This document shows positions 34,959-43,451 of a DNA stretch of 64,000 nucleotides, piece by piece. The stretch comes from JABDKJ01 sp039028335. Lineage in GTDB: Bacteria > Bacteroidota > Bacteroidia > Flavobacteriales_D > JABDKJ01. The notes below the pieces were generated by a model, which was not told the origin of the DNA, ran no database searches, and saw nothing but the letters and a program-made list of their open reading frames with translations. How positions within the stretch are numbered: the stretch's first letter is position 1; each line of letters starts with the position of its first letter. The DNA lies in the NCBI GenBank assembly GCA_039028335.1, contig JBCCIF010000001.1, forward strand, positions 46,725-110,724, given 5' to 3'. Made by a program: the position numbers and the translations under genes.

Positions 34959-35405
34959 GTGGATACTTTAAGTTACAGAACGATTTCGGCAAATAAAGAG
35001 ACTGCAAATAAGGAGTGGTTGCTTGTGAATGCTGAAGGACAAACACTTGGAAGATTGGCCAGTGAGGTGGCAAAGTTGTTGCGCGGTAAGCACAAAACGA
35101 ATTATACTCCACATGCAGATTGTGGGGATAATGTTGTTGTGATTAATGCAGAGAAAATAGTTCTTTCAGGTAATAAAATGTTTGAAAAGGAATACATCCG
35201 TCACACAGGGTATCCAGGTGGTCAACGATCTCTTACGGCAAGACAATTGATGGAGAGAAAGCCTTATGCTTTGGTAGAAAAAGCAGTCAAAGGAATGTTG
35301 CCAAAGAATAAATTGGGTTCAGCTTTATACAGAAACTTATATGTGTATGCTGGATCTGAGCACCAACAAGAGGCTCAAAAACCAAAAGAATTTAAATTAA
35401 GTTAA
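34959..35405 (+). CDS. rplM: 50S ribosomal protein L13
   Basis: A 148-residue L13, an early-assembly protein of the large subunit. The core NAEGQTLGRLASEVAKLLRG (about residues 24-43), VVVINAEKIVLSGNK and GMLPKNKLG (about 112-120) are typical. The start codon is GTG at 34959. It is followed after seven bases by rpsI, the usual L13-S9 pair. Confidence 0.98.
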   Translation: MDTLSYRTISANKETANKEWLLVNAEGQTLGRLASEVAKLLRGKHKTNYTPHADCGDNVVVINAEKIVLSGNKMFEKEYIRHTGYPGGQRSLTARQLMERKPYALVEKAVKGMLPKNKLGSALYRNLYVYAGSEHQQEAQKPKEFKLS

Positions 35406-35412
35406 TTAAGGT

Positions 35413-35799
35413 ATGGACGTTGTAAGTACAATCGGAAGAAGAAAAGCTTCAATTGCGAGAATCTATGTTTCTGAAGGAAAAGGTGGAATTACCATCAACA
35501 AGAGAGAAGCAAAAGATTACTTCCCAACTGATATACATTTATATAAATTAAACCAACCATTTGCATTGACCGATACTGAAGGCAGTTTTGACGTTAAAGT
35601 AAATGTGATTGGAGGTGGTGTAACAGGTCAAGTAGAAGCCATTCGTCTAGCTATTTCTAGAGCATTGGTAGAAATTGATCCTGAGCACAAACCAAAACTG
35701 AAATCGCACGGGCTGATGACCAGAGATCCGAGAATGGTAGAGAGAAAGAAACCAGGTCAGAAGAAAGCACGTAAGAAATTTCAATTTAGCAAGCGTTAA
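35413..35799 (+). CDS. rpsI: 30S ribosomal protein S9
   Basis: A 128-residue S9. TIGRRKASIARIYV (residues 6-19), VIGGGVTGQVEAIRLAISRA (about 70-89) and the basic tail ending KKARKKFQFSKR, which reaches the P-site tRNA in the ribosome, are all present. It is co-transcribed with rplM; rpsB follows after 94 bases. Confidence 0.98.
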   Translation: MDVVSTIGRRKASIARIYVSEGKGGITINKREAKDYFPTDIHLYKLNQPFALTDTEGSFDVKVNVIGGGVTGQVEAIRLAISRALVEIDPEHKPKLKSHGLMTRDPRMVERKKPGQKKARKKFQFSKR

Positions 35800-35893
35800 G
35801 ATTAACGCTGGTTTAGCATCCAAACTAGCAGGACTCTTTGTGAAGAATAACCTGCGGTTGCTTTTAGAGAACGTAAACCGATAATTAAAATAT

Positions 35894-36838
35894 ATGTCTG
35901 AAGTAAAATTCAACGACTTATTAGATGCCGGAGTTCACTTCGGTCACCTAAAGAGAAAATGGAATCCCAACATGGCTCCTTATATCTTTTCGGAGAAAAA
36001 AGGGATTCACATCATCGACCTCAACAAGACAATTGTAAAATTAGATCAAGCTTGCGCTGTTATTAAGGACATGGCCAAGTCAGGCAAGAAGATTCTTTTC
36101 GTTGCAACTAAAAAGCAAGCGAAAGATATTGTTGCTCAAAAGGTTGCTGAAGTTAATATGCCTTATGTAACTGAACGATGGTTCGGAGGTATGTTGACCA
36201 ACTTCGCTACAATTAGAAAAGCAGTGAAAAAGATGTCCATGATTGATAAAATGTTTCAAGATGGAACTTCTCAAACAATGTCTAAGAGAGAGCGCTTAAT
36301 GCTAACACGTACACGAGCAAAATTGGAAAAGAACTTAGGTTCAATCTCTGATTTAAGTAGACTTCCTCAAGCTATTTTTATCGTAGATGTATTGAAGGAG
36401 CATATTGCAGTTGCAGAAGCCAATAAATTAAACATTACTTCTTTCGCAATGGTAGACACGAACAGTGATCCAAACCTAGTCGATTATGCGATTCCATCTA
36501 ATGATGATGCTACGAAGTCAATTTCATTCATCATGGATAAGGTATGTGGTGCGATAAAAGAGGGCTTGGAAGAAAGAAACAAGGCCAAAGAAGAGCGCAA
36601 GGCAAGCGGAGAAACGCAGAAAGATTTAACTACGCCTGAGGTTGTGGAAGAGGTTCAGATGTCTGCAGCGGTAGAAGCCGAAGCAAAAGTTGCCGAAGCC
36701 GAAGCAAAAGTAGAAGAAGTTCAGCCAATTGAAAGCCAAGAAGCTCCTGCTGAGGCTGCTGCTGAAGAGGCTCCGGTTGAAGAAGCACCGGCTGAAGAAA
36801 GTCAGAATGAAACGGAAGGTGAAAAACCAGCCGAATAA
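35894..36838 (+). CDS. rpsB: 30S ribosomal protein S2 with long acidic C-terminal extension
   Basis: A 314-residue S2. The family core fills residues 1-230 (LLDAGVHFGHLKRKWNPNM, TERWFGGMLTNFATI, AMVDTNSDPNLVDYAIPSND). The last 75 or so residues are an Ala/Glu/Pro/Val-rich low-complexity tail (AEAEAKVEEV, EEAPVEEAPAEES) partly made of a duplicated stretch at about 36674-36710. E. coli S2 has 241 residues. The tail is probably unstructured and acidic. The 94-base leader contains a CGGTT/AACCG pairing that might be a regulatory structure but is not established. Confidence 0.97.
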   Translation: MSEVKFNDLLDAGVHFGHLKRKWNPNMAPYIFSEKKGIHIIDLNKTIVKLDQACAVIKDMAKSGKKILFVATKKQAKDIVAQKVAEVNMPYVTERWFGGMLTNFATIRKAVKKMSMIDKMFQDGTSQTMSKRERLMLTRTRAKLEKNLGSISDLSRLPQAIFIVDVLKEHIAVAEANKLNITSFAMVDTNSDPNLVDYAIPSNDDATKSISFIMDKVCGAIKEGLEERNKAKEERKASGETQKDLTTPEVVEEVQMSAAVEAEAKVAEAEAKVEEVQPIESQEAPAEAAAEEAPVEEAPAEESQNETEGEKPAE

Positions 36839-36870
36839 TTAATAAGTATTTAATTCTAAAACATAGAGAC

Positions 36871-37692
36871 ATGAGTATTACAGCTGCTGATGTAAACAAT
36901 TTAAGAAAAGCAACAGGTGCAGGAATGATGGATTGCAAGAACGCTTTGGTTGAAGCGAATGGCGATTTTGATGCTGCTGTTGACATTCTTAGAAAGAAAG
37001 GACAAAAAGTTGCCGCGAAAAGAGGTGACAGAGATGCTACAGAAGGATTGGTTATTGCTAAGACAAATGATTCCGGTTCAGAAGGTGCAATTATTGTTCT
37101 TAACTGTGAAACTGATTTCGTTGCTAAGAACGATGACTTCGTGAATTTTGCAAATAAAATTGCTGAGATAGCGCTTAATGAAAAACCAGCGGATTTGGAC
37201 GAGCTGAAGTCAAAGCAAATTGATGGTATGCCAATTTCTGAGAAGATAATTGAGCAAACGGGAGTTATTGGTGAAAAAATCGATTTATCAAAATTTGCTG
37301 CTGTTGCTGCGGACACTGTTTATGCATATAATCACCCGGGTAATAAAATTGCCTCTGTTGTCGGTTTAAACAAAGGTGGTCAAGTAGATGCTGCAAAAGA
37401 TGTGGCAATGCAAATTGCTGCGATGGATCCAATTGCAGTGGATAAAGAAGGTGTTGCACAGGATGTAATTGATAGAGAAATTGAAGTTGGAAAAGATCAA
37501 GCCATTCAAGAAGGAAAGCCAACGGAGATGGCGGAAAAGATTGCTATGGGGAGATTGAACAAATTCTTTAAAGAAAATACTTTATTGAATCAGCAATACA
37601 TTAAGGACAATAAAAAGTCAATTCGCGATTTTTTATCTGATACGGAACAAGATTTAACCGTAACGGAATTCAAGAGATTCGCATTATCATAA
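36871..37692 (+). CDS. tsf: Elongation factor Ts
   Basis: A 273-residue guanine-nucleotide exchange factor for EF-Tu. The N-terminal UBA-like domain with LRKATGAGMMDCKNAL (residues 11-26) and ILRKKGQKVAAKRGDRDATEG, then the TDFVAKNDDF core (about 85-94), are diagnostic. The C-terminal part (LLNQQYIKDNKKSIRDFL) is complete. A strong terminator follows the stop. Confidence 0.98.
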   Translation: MSITAADVNNLRKATGAGMMDCKNALVEANGDFDAAVDILRKKGQKVAAKRGDRDATEGLVIAKTNDSGSEGAIIVLNCETDFVAKNDDFVNFANKIAEIALNEKPADLDELKSKQIDGMPISEKIIEQTGVIGEKIDLSKFAAVAADTVYAYNHPGNKIASVVGLNKGGQVDAAKDVAMQIAAMDPIAVDKEGVAQDVIDREIEVGKDQAIQEGKPTEMAEKIAMGRLNKFFKENTLLNQQYIKDNKKSIRDFLSDTEQDLTVTEFKRFALS

Positions 37693-37697
37693 ATCTG

Positions 37698-37727
37698 AAA
37701 AGAGAGACATCGTCTCTCTTTTTTTTT
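37698..37727 (+). terminator. Rho-independent terminator after tsf
   Basis: AGAGAGAC (37701-37708), loop ATC, GTCTCTCT (37712-37719), flanked by an A-run on the left and a nine-base T tract (37719-37727) on the right. The stem is perfect. It ends the rplM-rpsI-rpsB-tsf message. Confidence 0.9.
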
Positions 37728-37731
37728 GCTT

Positions 37732-37739
37732 TATATTTG
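37732..37739 (+). promoter_or_regulatory. -7 element for pyrH-frr
   Basis: TATATTTG is an exact TAnnTTTG match 22 bases before the pyrH ATG and 4 bases after the terminator T tract. Confidence 0.5.
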
Positions 37740-37761
37740 GGCATTCCATTTTTAATCAGCT

Positions 37762-38469
37762 ATGAAGTACAAAAGAATACTCCTTAAACTCAGCGGAGAA
37801 GCTTTGATGGGAGATAAAGAATTTGGTATTGACAATAATCGTCTGGCCCAATATGCGCGTGAAGTAAAAGAAATAGCAAATGAGGGTGTAGAAGTCGCCA
37901 TTGTAATTGGCGGAGGAAATATTTTCAGAGGAGTTCAAGCAGCAGAGGGTGGGATGGAAAGGACCCAAGGAGATTACATGGGAATGTTAGCAACCATGAT
38001 CAACGGAATGGCCTTGCAATCAGCCCTAGAAAAAGAAGGTGCATTTACGCGCTTAATGTCTGCCATTAAAATGGAGGAAATTGCCGAGCCATTTATTAAA
38101 AGGAGGGCAGTAAGACACCTGGAAAAAGGGCGGATCGTGATCTTTGGTGCAGGTACTGGAAATCCATACTTCACTACGGATACAGCGGCTTCCTTAAGGG
38201 CCATTGAAGTAGGAGCAGATGTTATTCTCAAAGGCACGCGAGTTGATGGAATTTACACAGCAGATCCTGAAAAAGTAGCTGATGCGGTGAAATATGATAA
38301 GATCACTTTTGGTGAAGTCATCGCGAAAGGACTAAAAGTGATGGATATGACAGCATTTACTTTATGCAATGAAAATCACCTTCCTATAGTTGTCTTTGAT
38401 ATGAATAAGCCTGGAAATCTGAGAAAAGTTGTTATTGGAGACCCTATTGGCACACTGGTTGAGGTGTAA
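37762..38469 (+). CDS. pyrH: Uridylate kinase
   Basis: A 235-residue hexameric bacterial UMP kinase (UMP + ATP to UDP + ADP). RILLKLSGEALMGD (residues 5-18), AIVIGGGNIFRG (about 46-57) and GTGNPYFTTDTAASLRAIE (about 132-150) are typical. The gene is separated from tsf by a terminator and a new promoter box, and is followed by frr after 36 bases. Confidence 0.98.
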   Translation: MKYKRILLKLSGEALMGDKEFGIDNNRLAQYAREVKEIANEGVEVAIVIGGGNIFRGVQAAEGGMERTQGDYMGMLATMINGMALQSALEKEGAFTRLMSAIKMEEIAEPFIKRRAVRHLEKGRIVIFGAGTGNPYFTTDTAASLRAIEVGADVILKGTRVDGIYTADPEKVADAVKYDKITFGEVIAKGLKVMDMTAFTLCNENHLPIVVFDMNKPGNLRKVVIGDPIGTLVEV

Positions 38470-38505
38470 GTTTCAATTTTACTATTTTTAAACAGAATCT
38501 AGAAC

Positions 38506-39069
38506 ATGACAGAAGAATTGAATATCGTTTTTTCAGATGCTAATGAGCAAATGAGTAAATCTATAGACCATTTTCAAAAAGAACTGCAAAGTATTCGTGC
38601 AGGCAAAGCAAATCCAAGCATGCTCGATTCCGTTAAATTGGATTATTATGGTTCGGAGACTCCACTAAGTCAAGTTGCAAATATCAATACACCAGATGCG
38701 CGAACGATCTCTGTACAGCCTTGGGAGAAGAACCTTTTGGAAGATGTAGCAACTGCAATCACTTATGCCAATTTAGGATTGAACCCACAGAACAATGGTG
38801 AAATGATCATAATTTCTGTACCACCATTGACAGAAGAAAGAAGGCAAGATCTATGCAAGAAATGCCGAGCTGAAGGAGAAAATGCGAAAGTTTCTGTGAG
38901 AAATGTCCGTAAGGATGCCATGGACCAAATTAAGGGTCTTCAAAAAGATGGTTTAAGTGAAGATATGGCGAAAACGGCTGAAGGAAAAGTCGAAGGGATT
39001 GTCAAAAACTTTACTGAACAAATAGATAAGATAATATCTGCAAAAGAAGCGGACATTATGAGCGTTTAA
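38506..39069 (+). CDS. frr: Ribosome recycling factor
   Basis: A 187-residue RRF, which with EF-G splits post-termination ribosomes. LQSIRAGKANPSMLDSVKLD (about residues 28-47), YGSETPLSQVANINTPDART and ISVPPLTEERRQDLCKKCR (about 105-123) match the family. The length is normal. The end lies 5 bases from the end of the convergent radical SAM gene. Confidence 0.98.
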   Translation: MTEELNIVFSDANEQMSKSIDHFQKELQSIRAGKANPSMLDSVKLDYYGSETPLSQVANINTPDARTISVQPWEKNLLEDVATAITYANLGLNPQNNGEMIIISVPPLTEERRQDLCKKCRAEGENAKVSVRNVRKDAMDQIKGLQKDGLSEDMAKTAEGKVEGIVKNFTEQIDKIISAKEADIMSV

Positions 39070-39074
39070 AGAGA

Positions 39075-40058
39075 TTAGACGAATACTTTTGTTCCTTCAG
39101 AACAATTCTGGCAAATATCGATTTCTTGTCGCGAGCGTAATAATTTTGCTCTGAAATTCTGATAGTTTACTCCATTCCAAATTTCTGAAAATGTCTGTCT
39201 ATTGAGATCTCCTAAAGTGTATTTAGCGTCTTTGTCAAAACAGCATGGCACAACCTTTCCATCCCATGTAATTACGCACGAACTCCAAAGACGCCAGCAG
39301 TGATTGTCTAAGGAATTTTTAAACTCATATGTGCCATCAGCCTTTTTCCTATAACGCGAATAGTTCTCATTGTCGGGGATAAGAGGATTGCCATTTACGT
39401 AATTATAAACCTGAGCGCTCTTTAATACTACTTTATCCACACCAATTTCCTTACCGAGTTGTTGCACTTCTTCTATTTGATGCTCATTGGGTTTTACAAC
39501 TAAAAATTGAAAGTGAACTTCGGGGCTGTTTTTGCCAAGTTTATTCTTCCAATAGATGATGTTCTTGGTTCCTTCAATTACTTTTTCTAAGTCCCCATTA
39601 ACTCTATAATTTTCATAGACTTCTTGCGTTGTCCCGTCTATAGATATGATCAATTTCTTGAGACCACTTTCAACGGTCTCTTTTGCTTTTTCCGAATCTA
39701 AAAAATGAGCATTAGTGGAAGTAGCCGTGAAAATCCCTTTTTGGTCTGCCAAGCGGACCATGTCTGAAAACTGCGGATTCAAATAGGGTTCTCCCTGAAA
39801 ATAGAAAGTGAGGTAGGAGACATAAGATTTTAATTGATCAGTCCATTTATCAAAATTGCCCAAATCTATTTTACCTGTAGGACGAGAAAACTTTTTCAGC
39901 CCGCTTGGACATTCAGGGCAGCCTAAATTGCAGGCTGTTGTAGGTTCAATAGAGATAGAAATAGGCTTGCCCCAGTGTACTGTTGAGCCCGTATATTTCG
40001 ACCAATGATATGAGCCAAAGGTTTTAAAGGCATTCATACTTCGACTGAAAAAGGACAT
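39075..40058 (-). CDS. Radical SAM / SPASM domain protein
   Basis: A 327-residue radical SAM enzyme. The cluster motif is CNLGCPEC (about residue 43, CxxxCxxC), followed by the SAM-binding strands. The C-terminal SPASM region has WSSCVITWDGKVVPCCFDKD and ends with IDICQNC (about residue 320) to hold one or more auxiliary clusters. The family includes peptide-modifying and other maturases; no precursor peptide gene was seen nearby, so the substrate is unknown. A -7 box 5 bases upstream suggests that the in-frame ATG at 40037 (MNAFKTFGSY) may be the true start. Confidence 0.92.
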   Translation of the reverse strand: MSFFSRSMNAFKTFGSYHWSKYTGSTVHWGKPISISIEPTTACNLGCPECPSGLKKFSRPTGKIDLGNFDKWTDQLKSYVSYLTFYFQGEPYLNPQFSDMVRLADQKGIFTATSTNAHFLDSEKAKETVESGLKKLIISIDGTTQEVYENYRVNGDLEKVIEGTKNIIYWKNKLGKNSPEVHFQFLVVKPNEHQIEEVQQLGKEIGVDKVVLKSAQVYNYVNGNPLIPDNENYSRYRKKADGTYEFKNSLDNHCWRLWSSCVITWDGKVVPCCFDKDAKYTLGDLNRQTFSEIWNGVNYQNFRAKLLRSRQEIDICQNCSEGTKVFV

Positions 40059-40062
40059 AGAT

Positions 40063-40070
40063 CAAATATA
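40063..40070 (-). promoter_or_regulatory. -7 element for the radical SAM gene
   Basis: CAAATATA on the plus strand reads TATATTTG on the minus strand, an exact match. It is too close to the ATG at 40058 for a leader but well placed for the ATG at 40037. Confidence 0.5.
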
Positions 40071-40174
40071 GATGAACGAATATTAATTCAAGCTAAATCA
40101 GAAGCGAAAATCTCAGCGATAAATTGCCCTCATGAAATACAAGGTCTAATCATTAAAAACACTTATTTTGCGGA

Positions 40175-42562
40175 ATGTGGGATTGGGTCGCAGGTAAAAT
40201 ACTTCGTAACCGTATAGGAATATTGGTTGTTCTTGCAGCTGTCACAACATTCATGGCTTTGCAGATTCCCAATATTCAAATGAGCTATAAATTTGACACG
40301 CTCTTACCGAGCAATGATCCCGATCAAATATTCTATGAAAAATTTAAGAATGACTTTTCTGAAGATGGAAATGTCATCGTGGTAGGGACCAAGGGCGAGC
40401 AACTTTGGGAGTATAAGAATTTTGCAGCGTGGTACGATTTGGCCAATGAATTTATGGAGATAGATGGCATTGACTCAGTGTTCTCTGTCACCCATCTTTA
40501 CGATATTCATAAAAACGAAGACAAAAAAGTATTTGAATTCAAGCCGCTGATCGAACGGAGACCAGCCAATCAATATGAGGTCGATTCTATTCGTTCAAAA
40601 ATCGAATCGCTGCCTTTTTATCAGAACCTACTTTATAAGGATTCTACATATGCCACTTTGATGATGGTCTTTGTGGATGTCAATAAATTTAATTCAGAAG
40701 AACGTATAAAAGTTGTCAATGATTTTTTAGAGGAGGCAAACTCTTTTAATAAGAATCATATGCAGATTCATTATTCTGGATTGCCCTATATCCGGACAGT
40801 TACAACGCGAATGGTTAAAGAAGAACTCAATTTCTTTTTGATTCTTGCCGCGCTGGTAACGGGATTTATCCTTTATTTCTTTTTTCGCTCACTTCGTGTG
40901 GTTTTCTTTTGTCTATTAGTAGTGGGATGTGGGGTTGCAACAGCCATGGGCACCTTAGCACTTTTTCAGTTTAAGTTGACTATGTTAATGGGCCTAATCC
41001 CACCATTGATCATTGTCATTGGTGTTCCCAATTGTATCTTTTTATTAAATAAATACCATCAAGAGTACGTCTTACATGGTAATCGAATGAAGGCGTTGCA
41101 AAGAGTGATTGTGAAAATCGGAAATGCTACGTTCATGACCAATTGCACTACGGCATTGGGATTCTTTACCTTCATATTTACCAAGAGTAACCTATTACGG
41201 GAATTTGGTGTTATCGCTTCTATCAATATCATCTGGGTCTTCGTATTGGCCCTTTGTATTATACCCATCATATTTTCTTACTTACCAAAACCGAAGGAAA
41301 GACATACGAAACATCTTGAAAAAAAATGGGTAGAACGAGTGATTGGTTGGCTTTTGTCATGGGTAAGTAATTACCGCAAAAGTATCTATATCATTACAGC
41401 GGTCATTTTAATTGCTGGGGCTTACGGGATTAGCCAAATTCAGGCCACCGGGAATATTGTTGGAGATTTGCCTCAAGATCAACAAGTAGTTCAAGATCTG
41501 AAGTTCTTCGAAGAAAATTTTAATGGTGTAATGCCTTTTGAAGTGTTGATCGATACAAAAAAGAAGGGCCTAGCAACCAAGGATAAAACCTTGAGAAGAA
41601 TTGAGCGTTTGCAGAATGTGCTGGCAGAACATCCAGAACTCAGCCGATCACTGTCTATTGTAGATGCAGTTAAGTTTGCCAAGCAGTCTTTCTATAATGG
41701 AGCTCCCTCAAGATATTCTTTGATTAAGGGACAAGAGAAGAGTTTTATCGCTCCTTATCTGGAGTTGAATAACAATGGCAAAGGTGTAGCCGATCTCTTT
41801 TTGGATTCTTCCAAACAGATAACCAGAGTAAGTGCTCAGGTTGCTGACATCGGTACGCTCGAAATGAAAAAGCTCATTGAGGACGAGATTAAACCGCAGA
41901 TTGATGAAATATTCCCTGCGGATAAATACGAAGTGAATTTAACGGGGACTTCTGTACTTTACTTAAAGGGAACACGGTATTTGGTTGTAAACCTTTTTAT
42001 TTCATTGATGATTGCAATCATTGTAATTGCCTGCTTGATGGCTTTCCTTTTCCGTTCATTACCTATGGCCTTGATATCCCTGGTTCCAAATTTGATTCCT
42101 CTCATATTCACAGCTGCAGTGATGGGTTATTTTGGAATCCCGATAAAGCCTTCAACGATTTTGGTCTTTTCTATAGTATTCGGAATATCGATAGATGATA
42201 CCATACATTATTTGGCCAAATACCGTCAAGAGTTAAAATCGAATCCATGGAACTTGCAGCAAGCTATTTTGAATGCAGTTGAAGAGACGGGAGTTTCCAT
42301 GATCTATACATCGGTAATACTCTTTTTTGGTTTTGGAATGTTTGCACTTTCTGATTTTGGTGGAACACAGGCATTGGGCATCTTATCATCCGTTACACTA
42401 TTGGTGGCGATGCTTGCCAACCTCGTATTGTTGCCTTCTTTGCTTATGTCCTGGAAGAAATTAATCGACTACCGTTCTTTGAAAGAACCCTTGATTCAGA
42501 TTTTAGATGAAGAAGAGGATATAGATCTCGATAATTTAAAGATTGATAAAGGAGAGAAATAA
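40175..42562 (+). CDS. RND/MMPL-family transporter
   Basis: A 795-residue inner-membrane transporter in two halves, each with a helix, a large periplasmic loop and about five further helices. IPNIQMSYKFDTLLPSNDPD (about residues 29-48) opens the first loop and VFSIVFGISIDDTIHYLAKY (about 663-682) holds the acidic pair in the second-half TM4 typical of MMPL/SSD proteins. Homologues move lipids, hopanoids or similar hydrophobic compounds; the substrate is unknown here. No membrane-fusion or outer-membrane partner gene is adjacent. The rfbA gene follows by 22 bases. Confidence 0.9.
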   Translation: MWDWVAGKILRNRIGILVVLAAVTTFMALQIPNIQMSYKFDTLLPSNDPDQIFYEKFKNDFSEDGNVIVVGTKGEQLWEYKNFAAWYDLANEFMEIDGIDSVFSVTHLYDIHKNEDKKVFEFKPLIERRPANQYEVDSIRSKIESLPFYQNLLYKDSTYATLMMVFVDVNKFNSEERIKVVNDFLEEANSFNKNHMQIHYSGLPYIRTVTTRMVKEELNFFLILAALVTGFILYFFFRSLRVVFFCLLVVGCGVATAMGTLALFQFKLTMLMGLIPPLIIVIGVPNCIFLLNKYHQEYVLHGNRMKALQRVIVKIGNATFMTNCTTALGFFTFIFTKSNLLREFGVIASINIIWVFVLALCIIPIIFSYLPKPKERHTKHLEKKWVERVIGWLLSWVSNYRKSIYIITAVILIAGAYGISQIQATGNIVGDLPQDQQVVQDLKFFEENFNGVMPFEVLIDTKKKGLATKDKTLRRIERLQNVLAEHPELSRSLSIVDAVKFAKQSFYNGAPSRYSLIKGQEKSFIAPYLELNNNGKGVADLFLDSSKQITRVSAQVADIGTLEMKKLIEDEIKPQIDEIFPADKYEVNLTGTSVLYLKGTRYLVVNLFISLMIAIIVIACLMAFLFRSLPMALISLVPNLIPLIFTAAVMGYFGIPIKPSTILVFSIVFGISIDDTIHYLAKYRQELKSNPWNLQQAILNAVEETGVSMIYTSVILFFGFGMFALSDFGGTQALGILSSVTLLVAMLANLVLLPSLLMSWKKLIDYRSLKEPLIQILDEEEDIDLDNLKIDKGEK

Positions 42563-42584
42563 TTGAGAATATGAATAGTTTCGT

Positions 42585-43451
42585 ATGGCCATGAAAGGAA
42601 TCATATTAGCAGGAGGAACAGGATCTCGTTTGCACCCGCTTACTTTAGCCGTGAGTAAACAGATGATGCCAGTTTATGATAAACCAATGGTTTATTATCC
42701 GCTCTCAACTTTGATGTCCGCAGGTATCAGGGAAATACTGATAATATCTACCCCTCATGATCTTCCTCATTTTAAAAAGTTATTGGGCGATGGTTCTCGA
42801 ATAGGATGTGAATTTCACTACGCGGAACAAGCCCAGCCGAATGGTTTGGCTCAGGCATTTACAATAGGAGAAGATTTTATTGGGGGTGAAAAATGCGCAC
42901 TCATTTTGGGAGATAATATTTTTTATGGATCGGGTTTGGAGAAGACTCTAGCGGCTAGTAGAGATCCTGATGGTGGAATAGTTTTTGCTCACCATGTCTC
43001 TGATCCTGAACGCTATGGAGTCGTTGAATTTGATGCGAACAACATAGCGGTGAGCATTGAAGAAAAGCCCGAAAACCCCAAATCGAATTTTGCCGTTCCT
43101 GGGCTTTATTTTTACGATAATGAAGTCGTAGAGATTGCCAAAAACTTAAAACCAAGTGCGCGAGGTGAATTGGAAATTACCGATGTCAACAAAAGCTATC
43201 TTGAACGTGAAAAATTGAAAGTAGCGATTTTGGACCGCGGAACAGCATGGCTGGATACAGGAACTTTTACTTCTCTTATGCAAGCTGGTCAATATGTCCA
43301 AGTAATAGAAGAACGACAAGGACTAAAAATTGGTTGTATTGAAGAGGTTGCATTCAAAAAAGGATTCATAAATAAAGATCAATTAATAAAAATTGCAGAA
43401 CCATTAGTCAAGAGTGGTTATGGGAACTATCTATTAAATTTATTGAATTAA
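42585..43451 (+). CDS. rfbA: Glucose-1-phosphate thymidylyltransferase
   Basis: A 288-residue enzyme making dTDP-glucose, the first step toward dTDP-L-rhamnose and other deoxysugars of surface polysaccharides. MKGIILAGGTGSRLHPLT (residues 3-20), LILGDNIFYGSGL and EITDVNKSYLE are typical. A start two codons in (42591) is equally possible. The rfbB-D genes are not in the window. It abuts the next gene (TAA then ATG). Confidence 0.96.
   Translation: MAMKGIILAGGTGSRLHPLTLAVSKQMMPVYDKPMVYYPLSTLMSAGIREILIISTPHDLPHFKKLLGDGSRIGCEFHYAEQAQPNGLAQAFTIGEDFIGGEKCALILGDNIFYGSGLEKTLAASRDPDGGIVFAHHVSDPERYGVVEFDANNIAVSIEEKPENPKSNFAVPGLYFYDNEVVEIAKNLKPSARGELEITDVNKSYLEREKLKVAILDRGTAWLDTGTFTSLMQAGQYVQVIEERQGLKIGCIEEVAFKKGFINKDQLIKIAEPLVKSGYGNYLLNLLN

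Noticed and set aside
36630..37316. 228-residue minus-strand ORF opposite rpsB and tsf
   Set aside because: Leu/Gln/Pro-rich low-complexity translation of the Ala/Glu-coding strand; both plus-strand genes are certain.
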